Assembly (NCBI RefSeq): GCF_023712425.1
Contig: NZ_JAMAYG010000001.1
Location: 124,001 to 188,000, forward strand
Direction: 5' to 3'
Length of the DNA stretch: 64,000 nt
Source of the DNA: Rothia sp. P100
GTDB lineage: Bacteria; Actinomycetota; Actinomycetes; Actinomycetales; Micrococcaceae
The notes below the pieces were generated by a model. The model made no database searches. It worked only from the letters and a program-made list of their open reading frames with translations, and was not told where the DNA came from. Positions within the stretch are counted from its first letter, which is position 1, and the number at the start of each line of letters is the position of its first letter. Shown one piece after another: positions 35,683 through 44,223 of the stretch. A program made the position numbers and the translations under genes.

Positions 35683-38403
35683 ATGATTAAAAAGCTAACC
35701 CCCCACCCCTCTGACTGGCCCGGCGTTAACCCACAGTGGTCGCACACGCTGGCTATTCCCTCAACTGCTTCGGTTGAGGCTGAAGGTAGCGTGCGTACCT
35801 GGCACTACCTCGATAACCTTGCCGCGTTAAAATCCGCGGGTAAAGAGCCAGTGGGCACCGTGCTCTGTGTTCACGGCAACCCGACCTGGTCTTACCTGTG
35901 GCGGTCTGTAGTGGCTGCTGCCAGCGAAGGCGAGCAGCCCTGGCGAGTAGTTGCTGTCGATCAGTTAGAGATGGGCTTTTCAGAGCGCACGGGCTTGGCA
36001 CGCTCACTGGCTGACCGCATTACCGACCTGGGCGACTTCACCGCCGCGCTGGGCCTTGACTCTACCGATTTACCGCTGGTTACCTTGGCTCATGACTGGG
36101 GCGGTCTCATCTCTCTAGGCTGGGCGCTGGGTCACCGCGATATTCTTTCGGGCATCATGCTCACCAACACCGCAGTCTTCCACGATTCAGCCGAGAGAAT
36201 CCCGGTAGCCCTGCAGGCGGCTCTCTCCCCTACCCTCCACTCCTGGGCAACCCGAGGTTCCACCGCCTTCATTGATGTGACGCTGGGGCTAGCCCAGGCA
36301 CCTGGCGGCCTGCCAGCACAGGTCAAGAAAACCTATAAGCTGCCCTACACCACCGCTGAGCACCGCACCGGTGTGCGCAATTTCGTGGCGGATATTCCCG
36401 CTACTGAAGCCGCACCCTCCTACCGGCCCATGTTGCGAGTGGCTGAAGGTATTAAGGAGCTGGACGTTCCTGCTCTCATGCTTTGGGGTACTAAAGACCC
36501 GGTCTTCCAGCGCCGCTACATGGCTGATGTGGCCACCCGTCTGCCTCAAGCTGATATTCACCGTTTTGAGAATGCCAGCCACTTGGTGGCAGAAGACGAA
36601 GATATTGCTACCCCCATTCTTGAGTGGCTGGGCCAGCACTTCATCAGACAGCAAACGGCACGTTCTCTTCATGTACAAGCTCGTGAACAGTTGAACCCAG
36701 CAGGCGATGATTACCGCCCGATGATTGCCGAGGTTGAAGCACGTGCAAAAGATACTAGTCTCGCTGTAGTAGATATGGACGCCGCCGGTGACGGCACTTC
36801 CGTTGCCCGGCAGCTCACCTGGCAGCAGTTGGACGCCGAGGTCACCCGAATAGCCGCAGGTCTGCATAAGCTGGGCGTGCAACGCGGCGACCGAGTAAAT
36901 CTTCTGGTTACCCCCGGTATTGATTTGACCGCGCTCATGTACGCCTGCCTCAAGCTGGGAGCTGTGATTGTGGTGGCTGATACCGGTCTGGGGCTTAAGG
37001 GTATGACGCGCGCGCTTAAGGGAGCCCGCCCCACCTGGCTCATCGGTATCCCCACTGCCCTCGCTGCGGCCCGTTCCCTGGGTTGGCCCGGGACTCGTAT
37101 CGCCGCTACAGCGCTCAAGCCGGCTGTAGCCCGTGCTCTGGGAGTTGTGGGGTCAGTGGCCGACTTTGAAACCCCCTCTACCTTCGAGCTCACCTACCCG
37201 CAGCCTGATGCGGACGCCGCGATTCTTTACACCTCGGGCTCTACTGGTCCGGCTAAGGGTGTGGTCTACACCCACCGTCAGTTGGCTGCCATGCGTGATG
37301 CCATTGCTGGCACCTACGATTTAGCGGCGGGTAACGGTCTAGTAGCTGGCTTCGCGCCTTTTGCTCTGCTGGGACCTGCACTGGGTGCCACCAGCGTCAC
37401 CCCCACCATGGATGTCACCAAGCCTAAAACTCTCACCGCTTCAGCCCTGGCATCGGCTGCGGCAGCTATCGACGCCACTACTGTTTTTGTCTCCCCTGCG
37501 GCCATTATGAACGTCATTGCTACCGCAGGTGACCTAAACACCCAACAACGGGAGGCCCTGGGCAAGGTAGGCACGGTGCTCTCAGCTGGTGCTCCCATTA
37601 CCTCCGCCCTCTTGGCTCAGCTGCAGGACATTGTGCCAGCAGCTGCCCTGCATACCCCCTATGGCATGACCGAGGCTCTGCCGACCACCGATGTCTCCTT
37701 TGAGACGATTCAGCAGGCAGAAGCGGATGCCGCAGACGGCATGCTGGGCGCTGGCGGGGGTGTCTGCGTGGGCAGTCCTGTCTTCGGTGCACGAGTGCAG
37801 ATTGCTCCTTTGCTCGCCGATGGCTCTGCCAGTGCTGAGGTCACGGAAGAACCCGGTGTGACAGGCGAAATCTTGGTCTCTGCACCCCACGTAAAGGATC
37901 GTTACGACACCCTCTGGGTAACTGAAGGTGTCTCTACCTCAACCCCCGGGTGGCATCGCACCGGCGATGTGGGGCACTTTGATGCCGTTGGTCGCCTCTG
38001 GGTTGAAGGGCGTCTAGCTCACGTGTTGGTCACCAGCCAGGGAGTGCTGACCCCCGTTGCCCTGGAACAGGCAGCAGAGCTGGTACCCGGTGTCCGCCGG
38101 GCTGCCGCCGTTGCCGTGGGGCAGACCGGCGCGGCGTCCCCGGTGATTGTTGCCGAGGTTGGCCCTCGCTTTGAGGGTAAGAAAACCCGAGCCGGCCGGG
38201 CACCTGTCGAACTGACCCGGCGGGTGCGCCAGGCAGTACTTGAACAGACCGGTGTCGAAGTTTCTGCTGTGCTGATGGTCGCTGAGCACCCCACCGATGT
38301 GCGCCATAACTCCAAGATTGATCGCCCGGTACTAGCCACCTGGTCTCGCAAGGTATTGGCTGGCAAGAAGGCTCGCGTGGGCAAGGGAGTAATCGCATGG
38401 TAG
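35683..38403 (+). CDS. oleBC: OleBC fusion: beta-lactone decarboxylase and beta-lactone synthetase
   Basis: Two enzymes in one 906-residue chain. Residues 1-320 are OleB, an alpha/beta hydrolase of the haloalkane dehalogenase group: nucleophile Asp138 in LAHDWGG, Asp272 and His300 as likely partners. It turns the beta-lactone into a cis-alkene and CO2. Residues about 335-905 are OleC, an AMP-dependent enzyme that closes the beta-hydroxy acid into the beta-lactone: YTSGSTGPAKG (516-526), TPYGMTEALP, HRTGDVG and the C-terminal NSKIDR lysine. The ATG at 35683 follows AGAGG; a TTG two codons earlier is less likely. OleBC fusions are known from Micrococcus luteus and its relatives. Confidence 0.93.
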   Translation: MIKKLTPHPSDWPGVNPQWSHTLAIPSTASVEAEGSVRTWHYLDNLAALKSAGKEPVGTVLCVHGNPTWSYLWRSVVAAASEGEQPWRVVAVDQLEMGFSERTGLARSLADRITDLGDFTAALGLDSTDLPLVTLAHDWGGLISLGWALGHRDILSGIMLTNTAVFHDSAERIPVALQAALSPTLHSWATRGSTAFIDVTLGLAQAPGGLPAQVKKTYKLPYTTAEHRTGVRNFVADIPATEAAPSYRPMLRVAEGIKELDVPALMLWGTKDPVFQRRYMADVATRLPQADIHRFENASHLVAEDEDIATPILEWLGQHFIRQQTARSLHVQAREQLNPAGDDYRPMIAEVEARAKDTSLAVVDMDAAGDGTSVARQLTWQQLDAEVTRIAAGLHKLGVQRGDRVNLLVTPGIDLTALMYACLKLGAVIVVADTGLGLKGMTRALKGARPTWLIGIPTALAAARSLGWPGTRIAATALKPAVARALGVVGSVADFETPSTFELTYPQPDADAAILYTSGSTGPAKGVVYTHRQLAAMRDAIAGTYDLAAGNGLVAGFAPFALLGPALGATSVTPTMDVTKPKTLTASALASAAAAIDATTVFVSPAAIMNVIATAGDLNTQQREALGKVGTVLSAGAPITSALLAQLQDIVPAAALHTPYGMTEALPTTDVSFETIQQAEADAADGMLGAGGGVCVGSPVFGARVQIAPLLADGSASAEVTEEPGVTGEILVSAPHVKDRYDTLWVTEGVSTSTPGWHRTGDVGHFDAVGRLWVEGRLAHVLVTSQGVLTPVALEQAAELVPGVRRAAAVAVGQTGAASPVIVAEVGPRFEGKKTRAGRAPVELTRRVRQAVLEQTGVEVSAVLMVAEHPTDVRHNSKIDRPVLATWSRKVLAGKKARVGKGVIAW

Positions 38404-39458
38404 TCTCATTGCGCCCCATCACCGCATCCGATGTCGCGCCGCGCCTCGGTGAACGCGTACTACTCACTGGCGCTTCAGGCATGTTGGGCAGAGAAACCGT
38501 CTTTGCTCTGCTGCGAGCTGGCTACGATGTTCGAGCTTTCCAGCGAGGGGATGCTGGCATCGCTGAGTTACTGCCGGAGTCAGTCACCGATCGTTTTTCG
38601 CAGGTACGCGGCTCGGTCAATGACGCAGCTGTGCTCAGCCAAGCCTTAGATGGTGTGGATGGGGTCATTCACATGGCCGCTAAGGTATCGGTGGTCGGTG
38701 ACTGGGCTGACTACGAGCGAGTCAATATTGAAGGAACCCGTGCGGTGCTGGACGCCGCGCGGGGAGCCGGTATCCGTAAGTTCCTCAATACGTCCTCACC
38801 CTCGGTTGCCCATACCGGCAGCGCCATTGAAGGTGAGGGTAACCCACCGGCATCCCCCGAGCATGCCCGGGGTAACTACGCCCGTTCTAAGGCAGCAGCT
38901 GAGCAACTAGCGCTGAGCTACGATTCAGCCGATTTCTGGGTGGGCGTCTTGCGCCCTCACCTAGTCTGGGGCCCCGGTGATACCCAGCTGGTCGAGCGTG
39001 TCCTTGAACGCGCCGCCGCCGGGCGTCTGCCCCTGCTCAATAATGGCACCGCCCTGATTGACACGCTCTATATTGATAACGCTGCGGACGCTTTTGTGCG
39101 CGGCTACCAGCGTCTCGAGCAGATTCACGGCACCCCGCTGGTGGTCACCAATGGGCAACCACGCACGGTAGCGGAGATTCTGGCTGGAATGTGCACCGCC
39201 TGCGGTGTGCCTGCGCCCTCCCGTTCGCTCCCTGCCCGCCTGGCGGTGGGTCTCGGGCTGGCGCTGGAAAGAATCTGGTCGCTCCGAGGTACGGATGAGA
39301 TTCCGCCCATGACAAGTTTTCTAGCCGAGCAGCTCTCGACCTCCCATTGGTTTGATCAGAGCCTCACCCAGCAACTGCTGGACTGGACGCCCGCAGTGAG
39401 CCTGGAAGAGGGCTACACTCAGCTGGGCATCTTCTACGGAGACCGGTTCAGCCGCTAA
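38397..39458 (+). CDS. oleD: OleD, NADPH-dependent beta-keto acid reductase
   Basis: Reduces the OleA product to the beta-hydroxy acid that OleC uses. It belongs to the extended short-chain dehydrogenase family: nucleotide loop LTGASGMLGRETV, catalytic Tyr and Lys in NYARSKAAAEQ, and DGVIHMAAKVSVVGDW. The length is 353 residues. Its ATG overlaps the end of oleBC by seven bases, so translation is coupled. It is the last gene of the cluster and converges on mutM. Confidence 0.93.
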   Translation: MVVSLRPITASDVAPRLGERVLLTGASGMLGRETVFALLRAGYDVRAFQRGDAGIAELLPESVTDRFSQVRGSVNDAAVLSQALDGVDGVIHMAAKVSVVGDWADYERVNIEGTRAVLDAARGAGIRKFLNTSSPSVAHTGSAIEGEGNPPASPEHARGNYARSKAAAEQLALSYDSADFWVGVLRPHLVWGPGDTQLVERVLERAAAGRLPLLNNGTALIDTLYIDNAADAFVRGYQRLEQIHGTPLVVTNGQPRTVAEILAGMCTACGVPAPSRSLPARLAVGLGLALERIWSLRGTDEIPPMTSFLAEQLSTSHWFDQSLTQQLLDWTPAVSLEEGYTQLGIFYGDRFSR

Positions 39459-39596
39459 ACCTGCACCTCGCACAAGGTGAGTAGCAGCGGATCTTAAGCC
39501 GCCGGCTGGCGTGAATCTCCTCGTGTGCGCTAGCGAACCGGGCGAGAGGGTCACCTGGCTGAGAGCACAAAACCATGGGTAAAGAACCGCTGTTTC

Positions 39597-40583
39597 CTAA
39601 ACTTTACTGCCTCGTGGTCTACGCTGACAGTGAGGGCTCCGGTAGGAGCTCCGCCCTCCGAAGGGTTCGCGTACCATGATGCTGGTGCGCCCCGCTTCAA
39701 GGCAGCGTGCGCACGGCTTGCCAGCCTGCCCGTAAGCGAAGAGGGATCGGTCGAAGTAACCTGACTCTCCGTTGACGTTGACGTAGAGAGCGTCGAAGCT
39801 GGTGCCACCCTGGGCAAGGGCGTCCTGCATCACCCGAGTGGCGCCGTCGATGAGTTCTCGGGTTTGGGCGGGGCTAAGCGTTTTAGCAGGCTTGGCATAG
39901 TGTAGACGGGCCCGCCAGAGCGCCTCATCTGCATAAATGTTGCCCACCCCTGAGATAACGGACTGATCTAGTAGAAGTTTTTTAATGCCGGTCGAGGTTT
40001 TCAGCATTTTGCTGCGCACCTCAGCCAGGTCAAAATGAGGGTCTAGCGGGTCACGAGCTATGTGAGCCACCGATGCCGGAATCAACGGCAGATTCAGTGC
40101 ACTAGAGGACGCCGCCGGAATCGGCTCTCCCTCGAGGTTAGTTGTTTCAACCAGAGAATCGAGGAACATTCCGCCGAAGATACGCTGGTCTACAAAACGC
40201 ATGTCGAGGTCACCGCTCTGCCCCGCTTCATCGGTCCCGCCAGCCAAATTGAGCACGATTTTTTGGTGTTTTTCAGCAGTCATCGCGGGTTCTTTGAGGA
40301 GCACCTGTCCGCTCATCCCCAGGTGTATGACCAGGGCAAGCGGCTCCACCTGACTCTTGAGTGCAGCTTCAGTATCACGGGCGAGCAAGACCCAAAGGTA
40401 CTTACCCCGCCGGCAAATATCAGCGATAATAGCGCCTTCAAGCTGCTGAATAAAATCAACTGGACCGGCCAAGTGACGACGCACCGAACGTCCGTCCACC
40501 ACGGTGACCCGCTCTATGGCGGCACCCAAGGTGTGCCCCGCAAGACCGCGGCGCACCACTTCAACTTCGGGTAATTCAGGCAT
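39597..40583 (-). CDS. mutM: Formamidopyrimidine-DNA glycosylase, altered zinc finger
   Basis: Removes oxidised purines such as 8-oxoguanine. The catalytic Pro and Glu (MPELPEVEVV), Lys61 (RRGKYLW) and helix-two-turn-helix (SVISGVGNIYADEALWRA) are intact. I chose the ATG at 40583 for this start. The C-terminal zinc finger has Cys291, Cys294 and Cys319, but the third ligand is Ser316 (YRSPHCQ instead of YCPxCQ). The codon is AGC, one base from TGC. Activity with three cysteines, or with a nearby His as ligand, is uncertain. It is part of the yceD-rpmF-rnc-mutM run. Confidence 0.93.
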   Translation of the reverse strand: MPELPEVEVVRRGLAGHTLGAAIERVTVVDGRSVRRHLAGPVDFIQQLEGAIIADICRRGKYLWVLLARDTEAALKSQVEPLALVIHLGMSGQVLLKEPAMTAEKHQKIVLNLAGGTDEAGQSGDLDMRFVDQRIFGGMFLDSLVETTNLEGEPIPAASSSALNLPLIPASVAHIARDPLDPHFDLAEVRSKMLKTSTGIKKLLLDQSVISGVGNIYADEALWRARLHYAKPAKTLSPAQTRELIDGATRVMQDALAQGGTSFDALYVNVNGESGYFDRSLFAYGQAGKPCARCLEAGRTSIMVREPFGGRSSYRSPHCQRRPRGSKV

Positions 40584-40639
40584 ACCTCTCCCCTTCTTTA
40601 GCTCACCCCTATTGTGCCTCGGCAGGTACTGCCAGCACA

Positions 40640-40711
40640 GAAAGAACGTGCCTGCTAGGCCCGAATACACCACTGAGGCGGTACATTCGAACGTACCAGG
40701 CACGTTCTTTC
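40640..40711. repeat. 72-base inverted repeat between rnc and mutM
   Basis: GAAAGAACGTGCCTG (40640-40654) is complementary to 40697-40711 over 15 bases. The loop of 42 bases contains a second near-palindrome, GGTACATTCGAACGTACC (40680-40697). The element fills the gap between rnc and mutM, starting 56 bases before the mutM ATG on the minus strand. It resembles a small structured element or processing site rather than a normal terminator. Confidence 0.85.
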
Positions 40712-40737
40712 GATGAAATTTTATGGCGGAGCCATTA

Positions 40738-41424
40738 TCAGCTGCCGTGAATAGCGTAGTAGGCGGCCTCAGCCGCTAGGCGCTCGGCTTCCTTTTTGCT
40801 CGTCCCCTGCCCGGTCCCCAGTTTCCTGTCTGCCAGGAGCACCGTTGCGGTATAACGGCGGGCGTGGTCAGGGCCGGTACCCTCAACGCGGTAAACAGGC
40901 TCACCGGTGCCAGCGGCAGCGGCGTACTCTTGAATCTCGGTTTTCCAGTCGCGGCCAATATTCAGAGTTTTCTGGTCATCCAGCAGCTGCCCCACGTGTT
41001 CCAGCACCAGCTGGTGAGCGCGTTCGGGGCCGTGGCTCATGTAAACCGCGCCGAAGACAGCCTCCATGGTGTCGGCAAGAATTGAATCTTTATCGGCACC
41101 ACCGGTCTTGGTTTCGCCCTTCCCCAGAAGGATGCAGGGACCAAGACCCAGCTTGCGAGCTAGAGCGGCGAGGGTTCGGGTGGAGACCACCACGTGGTGG
41201 CGCTTCACCAGCTCACCTTCAGCTAGGTCCGGGAACCTTTTATAGAGTTCGGAGGCGACCGCCAGTGAGAGCACCGAGTCACCTAGAAACTCTAGACGCT
41301 CGTTGTTGGGCACGTTTCCGTTCTCAAAGGAGTAAGAACGGTGAGTCATTGCTAGACGAAACGCCTCGGAGTCGAGACCGACACCGAGGCGTTTCATAAA
41401 CTCTTGTGATTGAGAGTTGTTCAT
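40738..41424 (-). CDS. rnc: Ribonuclease III
   Basis: Cuts double-stranded RNA in rRNA processing. The signature NNERLEFLGDSVLSL, the second metal Asp/Glu in DTMEAVFGAVYM, and the C-terminal double-stranded RNA-binding domain (about residues 160-228, ending KKEAERLAAEAAYYAI) are present. Length is 228 residues, as usual. It follows rpmF by 11 bases. Confidence 0.96.
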   Translation of the reverse strand: MNNSQSQEFMKRLGVGLDSEAFRLAMTHRSYSFENGNVPNNERLEFLGDSVLSLAVASELYKRFPDLAEGELVKRHHVVVSTRTLAALARKLGLGPCILLGKGETKTGGADKDSILADTMEAVFGAVYMSHGPERAHQLVLEHVGQLLDDQKTLNIGRDWKTEIQEYAAAAGTGEPVYRVEGTGPDHARRYTATVLLADRKLGTGQGTSKKEAERLAAEAAYYAIHGS

Positions 41425-41435
41425 TAGCGCTAAAC

Positions 41436-41639
41436 TTACGCGTCAGCTACCTTGCGGCCCTTGTACTCGTAGAAGAGTTCGGTGCCTGCAGAGTCAGTAA
41501 CCAGCTTTGCCTGGTGAGGCAGGGAGTAGGTTACGCGACCGTTTTCAACGGTCTTGACCAGCTGAGGAGCGGACGCCTTCCACTGGGAACGACGTGCGCG
41601 GGTGTTAGCACGGGACATTTTCCGCTTGGGAACAGCCAC
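41436..41639 (-). CDS. rpmF: 50S ribosomal protein L32
   Basis: Small ribosomal protein of 67 residues starting [20 protein letters not shown]. It lacks the CxxC zinc pairs found in some L32 proteins (the Cys-free form). The start is GTG at 41639, with AAGAGA upstream. The yceD-rpmF pairing is conserved in most bacteria. Confidence 0.96.
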   Translation of the reverse strand: MAVPKRKMSRANTRARRSQWKASAPQLVKTVENGRVTYSLPHQAKLVTDSAGTELFYEYKGRKVADA

Positions 41640-41672
41640 AGCTATCTCTTTTCTCTTGAATTATCTTAAGTT

Positions 41673-42236
41673 TTATTTGTCGTCTGCATCGAGCAACGCA
41701 GAAAGCGAATTCCACCGCGGGTCTAGTACCTCGTGGTGATGCTCGGGGTCTTCCTCCAGGCGGATTCCACATTCGGAACACAAACCCTGGCAGGAGTCCC
41801 TGCAAACAGGCTGGAACGGCAATTGTAGAATTACGGCGTCCCGCAGTGCCGGTTCGAGATCAATTTCATCGTTCTCTACGGCGTACTGCTCATCTACTTC
41901 ATCTTCGGGGCCACCTGAAGGTGCCTTCTCAAAGACAAAAAGCTCTTGGACATCGGCTGTTATATCAAATTCAACCGGGTCTAGGCAGAGGCTGCATTCA
42001 CCGTTCATGGTGACAAATGCAGTACCAGTTACCAAGATACCATCTGAAACGGATTCCAGGCGCACATTGATATCAATGTCGTCACCCTCTTCCGCTCCAA
42101 TTAGAGCGTTACCAAAGTCAATTGGTGCTGGCACAACTTCTTCAAGGGTTTCCATGCTGCCCGGTCGTTTGCTGAGATCTCGCACGGAGATCTTCAGGGG
42201 CGATGAATCTTTTCGTGAAATGACGAACTCCCTCAA
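41673..42236 (-). CDS. yceD: DUF177 / YceD family protein (23S rRNA accumulation)
   Basis: YceD proteins affect 23S rRNA levels. The family core is present: a cysteine pair in GECSLCLDPVEF and a second set in PVCRDSCQGLCSECG, which may bind zinc. The frame opens with TTG at 42236, and no better start is visible; the ribosome-site-like GAGGGAG lies inside codons 2-4. It is the first gene of yceD-rpmF-rnc-mutM and has its own promoter close upstream, so the 5' leader is very short. Confidence 0.87.
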   Translation of the reverse strand: MREFVISRKDSSPLKISVRDLSKRPGSMETLEEVVPAPIDFGNALIGAEEGDDIDINVRLESVSDGILVTGTAFVTMNGECSLCLDPVEFDITADVQELFVFEKAPSGGPEDEVDEQYAVENDEIDLEPALRDAVILQLPFQPVCRDSCQGLCSECGIRLEEDPEHHHEVLDPRWNSLSALLDADDK

Positions 42237-42258
42237 GAATGTTTTAAACCAAGAACCA

Positions 42259-42287
42259 ATTCTAGGTGGCTAGCGGCGACTATTCAA
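42259..42287 (-). promoter_or_regulatory. Predicted promoter of yceD-rpmF-rnc-mutM
   Basis: On the minus strand TTGAAT (42287-42282) and TAGAAT (42264-42259) are separated by 17 bases. The -10 ends 22 bases before the proposed TTG start of yceD, so the untranslated leader would be about 15 bases long. Confidence 0.6.
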
Positions 42288-42416
42288 GCCTGCTTTGGTT
42301 TTAACGCTGTTTCCCCTGACACAGTGGGGTGGTATGCCTATGCCCTGCAAGAGGGTCAGCTAGCTTTGAGTGACTCCCTCGTCCTTATCTCCTGGCTCAA
42401 CGTGTTTATGATCGAT

Positions 42417-42893
42417 CTACTGCGCTTCGGCGAAGGCTCGCTGCACGACCCGCGGAACGAAGGCGCGCACGTCCCCGCCGTACCCTGCAACTTCTTTGAC
42501 GATGGTGGAGGAAAGGTGGTTATGTTTGGGGTCCCCGGCAAAGAATACTGTTTCGACACCGGAAACGTGCCGGTTCATGCTGGCCATGGGTGCTTCATAT
42601 TCAAAGTCTTGGGCGTTGCGCACCCCTTTAACCATAAGGATTGATCCGCGTGAGCGCACGAAGTCGGCCAGGAGCATGTCAGTTGGCAGGGCTTCTACGG
42701 TGACATCGTCGAAAAGGGCGAAGGTTTCTTCTGCCATCGCGATGCGTTCTTCAAGGGTGAAGCGGTAAGTCTTTTTGGCGTTGTGCGCGACCGCCACAAT
42801 AACGCTGCCGTAGAGCTTTGCGGCGCGAGTGATGACTTCTACGTGACCGTTATGGATAGGGTCAAATGATCCGGGGCAGACTACCAATTGCAT
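42417..42893 (-). CDS. coaD: Phosphopantetheine adenylyltransferase
   Basis: Fourth step of coenzyme A synthesis: transfers AMP to 4'-phosphopantetheine. The nucleotidyltransferase motif CPGSFDPIHNGHVEV (TxxH family pattern with HNGH) and the second site HLSSTIVKEVAGYGGD are typical. Length is 158 residues. It faces away from the aminotransferase gene and lies 180 bases from yceD. Confidence 0.96.
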   Translation of the reverse strand: MQLVVCPGSFDPIHNGHVEVITRAAKLYGSVIVAVAHNAKKTYRFTLEERIAMAEETFALFDDVTVEALPTDMLLADFVRSRGSILMVKGVRNAQDFEYEAPMASMNRHVSGVETVFFAGDPKHNHLSSTIVKEVAGYGGDVRAFVPRVVQRAFAEAQ

Positions 42894-43011
42894 GCCTCCC
42901 AGCCTAGCAGTCTGAGAGATGGCTGATCATTATGTGACAGGGTGGGGACGCTGGAGCTTAGGTGTTGGGTACAGTGGAGTGAGTTTGTTACCGAGTTTTG
43001 CGAGGTTCTTG

Positions 43012-44223
43012 ATGGTTCAGCGAGCGTATGAACGGGTGGGTCAGGCAGCGGGCCTGATGGGCGCTGATGGCTCTTGGCGGTCTACCATTTTTGAGGAAAT
43101 CTCTGCTCTGGCTAACCAGCAGGGAGCCCTTAACCTGGGGCAGGGCTTCCCTGATACCGACGGGCCAGCGGTGATGTTGGACGCCGCAGCTGAGGCTATG
43201 CGCGCAGGGGCCAACCAGTACGCCACGATTGCCGGGCTGCCTGCCCTGCGAGAGGCTATCGCCCAGCACCAGCAGCGCTTTTACGATCTTGAGCTAAACC
43301 CCGAGACACAGGTGCTGGTGACGGCTGGCGCCTCAGAGGCTCTGGCGTCTTCTATTGGCGCGCTCGTGGAACCGGGTGAAGAAGTCATCCTCTTTGAGCC
43401 TTACTACGACCTCTACCCTGCGGCAGTGGCTCTAACTGGGGCACACGTCACAACGGTACCGCTTTTGCCTCCCACTTTTACGCCAAATCTGGAAGCTCTT
43501 GAGGCTGCGTTCAGCGAGCGCACCCGCTTGATTGTGGTCAATGACCCGCATAACCCCACTGGAACAGTTTTTTCGCGGTCGGTTCTTGAGAAAATTGTGG
43601 CCCTGGCGCAGCAGTATGACGCGCTCATTTTGGCTGATCAGGTCTATGAGCATCTCTACTACCCCGGTGTGGACTTTACTCCCATCCAGACTGTGCCCGG
43701 CGCCGCCGAGCGAACCCTGGCGGTATCGGCTATTTCTAAGACTCATTCCCTGACCGGTTGGCGGGTGGGCTGGGTCACCGGTCCGGCTCATCTGCTGGAA
43801 GCAGTACGTCCGGTCAAGGGCTATTTCTCCCACAGTGCCGCGGCGCCGCTACAGGTAGCTGCGGCAACCGGTGTGGCGTTGGGTGACGATTTCTACCGAG
43901 ATTTTAGGGATAACTACACTGCTCAGCGTGACCTGCTGGTCACTGGCTTAGCAGGTTCACCCTGGCAGATGATGGAGCCTTCTGGCACCTTCTTCGCCAT
44001 AGCCGATGTCTCTCAGGTTCTAGAGGCCAAGGGCTTTGCTGATGCGCAAGAGCTCTGCGCGGCCCTGCCCCAGTTGGCGGGGGTAGCACTCATTCCTCTG
44101 ACCGCTTTCGTGACCGAAGGCTTCCGCCCGCAGGTTGCTTCCTACGTGCGCTTTGCCTTCTGCAAAAAGCCGGAGGTCTTACGTGAAGCGGTGAGCAGAC
44201 TGCTGGCGTTTACCGCTCACTAG
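43012..44223 (+). CDS. Pyridoxal-phosphate aminotransferase, class I/II
   Basis: 403 residues with the PLP lysine in AISKTHSLTGWRVGW, the Asp and Tyr cofactor contacts in NDPHNPTG and ADQVYEHL, and the conserved Arg near the C-terminus (SYVRFAFCK). Similar proteins are often annotated as N-succinyldiaminopimelate or methionine aminotransferases; the exact substrate cannot be told. I chose the ATG at 43012 (after CGAGG) because the extra residues in the longer frame are not family-like. Its stop overlaps the stop of the convergent neighbour. Confidence 0.88.
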   Translation: MVQRAYERVGQAAGLMGADGSWRSTIFEEISALANQQGALNLGQGFPDTDGPAVMLDAAAEAMRAGANQYATIAGLPALREAIAQHQQRFYDLELNPETQVLVTAGASEALASSIGALVEPGEEVILFEPYYDLYPAAVALTGAHVTTVPLLPPTFTPNLEALEAAFSERTRLIVVNDPHNPTGTVFSRSVLEKIVALAQQYDALILADQVYEHLYYPGVDFTPIQTVPGAAERTLAVSAISKTHSLTGWRVGWVTGPAHLLEAVRPVKGYFSHSAAAPLQVAAATGVALGDDFYRDFRDNYTAQRDLLVTGLAGSPWQMMEPSGTFFAIADVSQVLEAKGFADAQELCAALPQLAGVALIPLTAFVTEGFRPQVASYVRFAFCKKPEVLREAVSRLLAFTAH

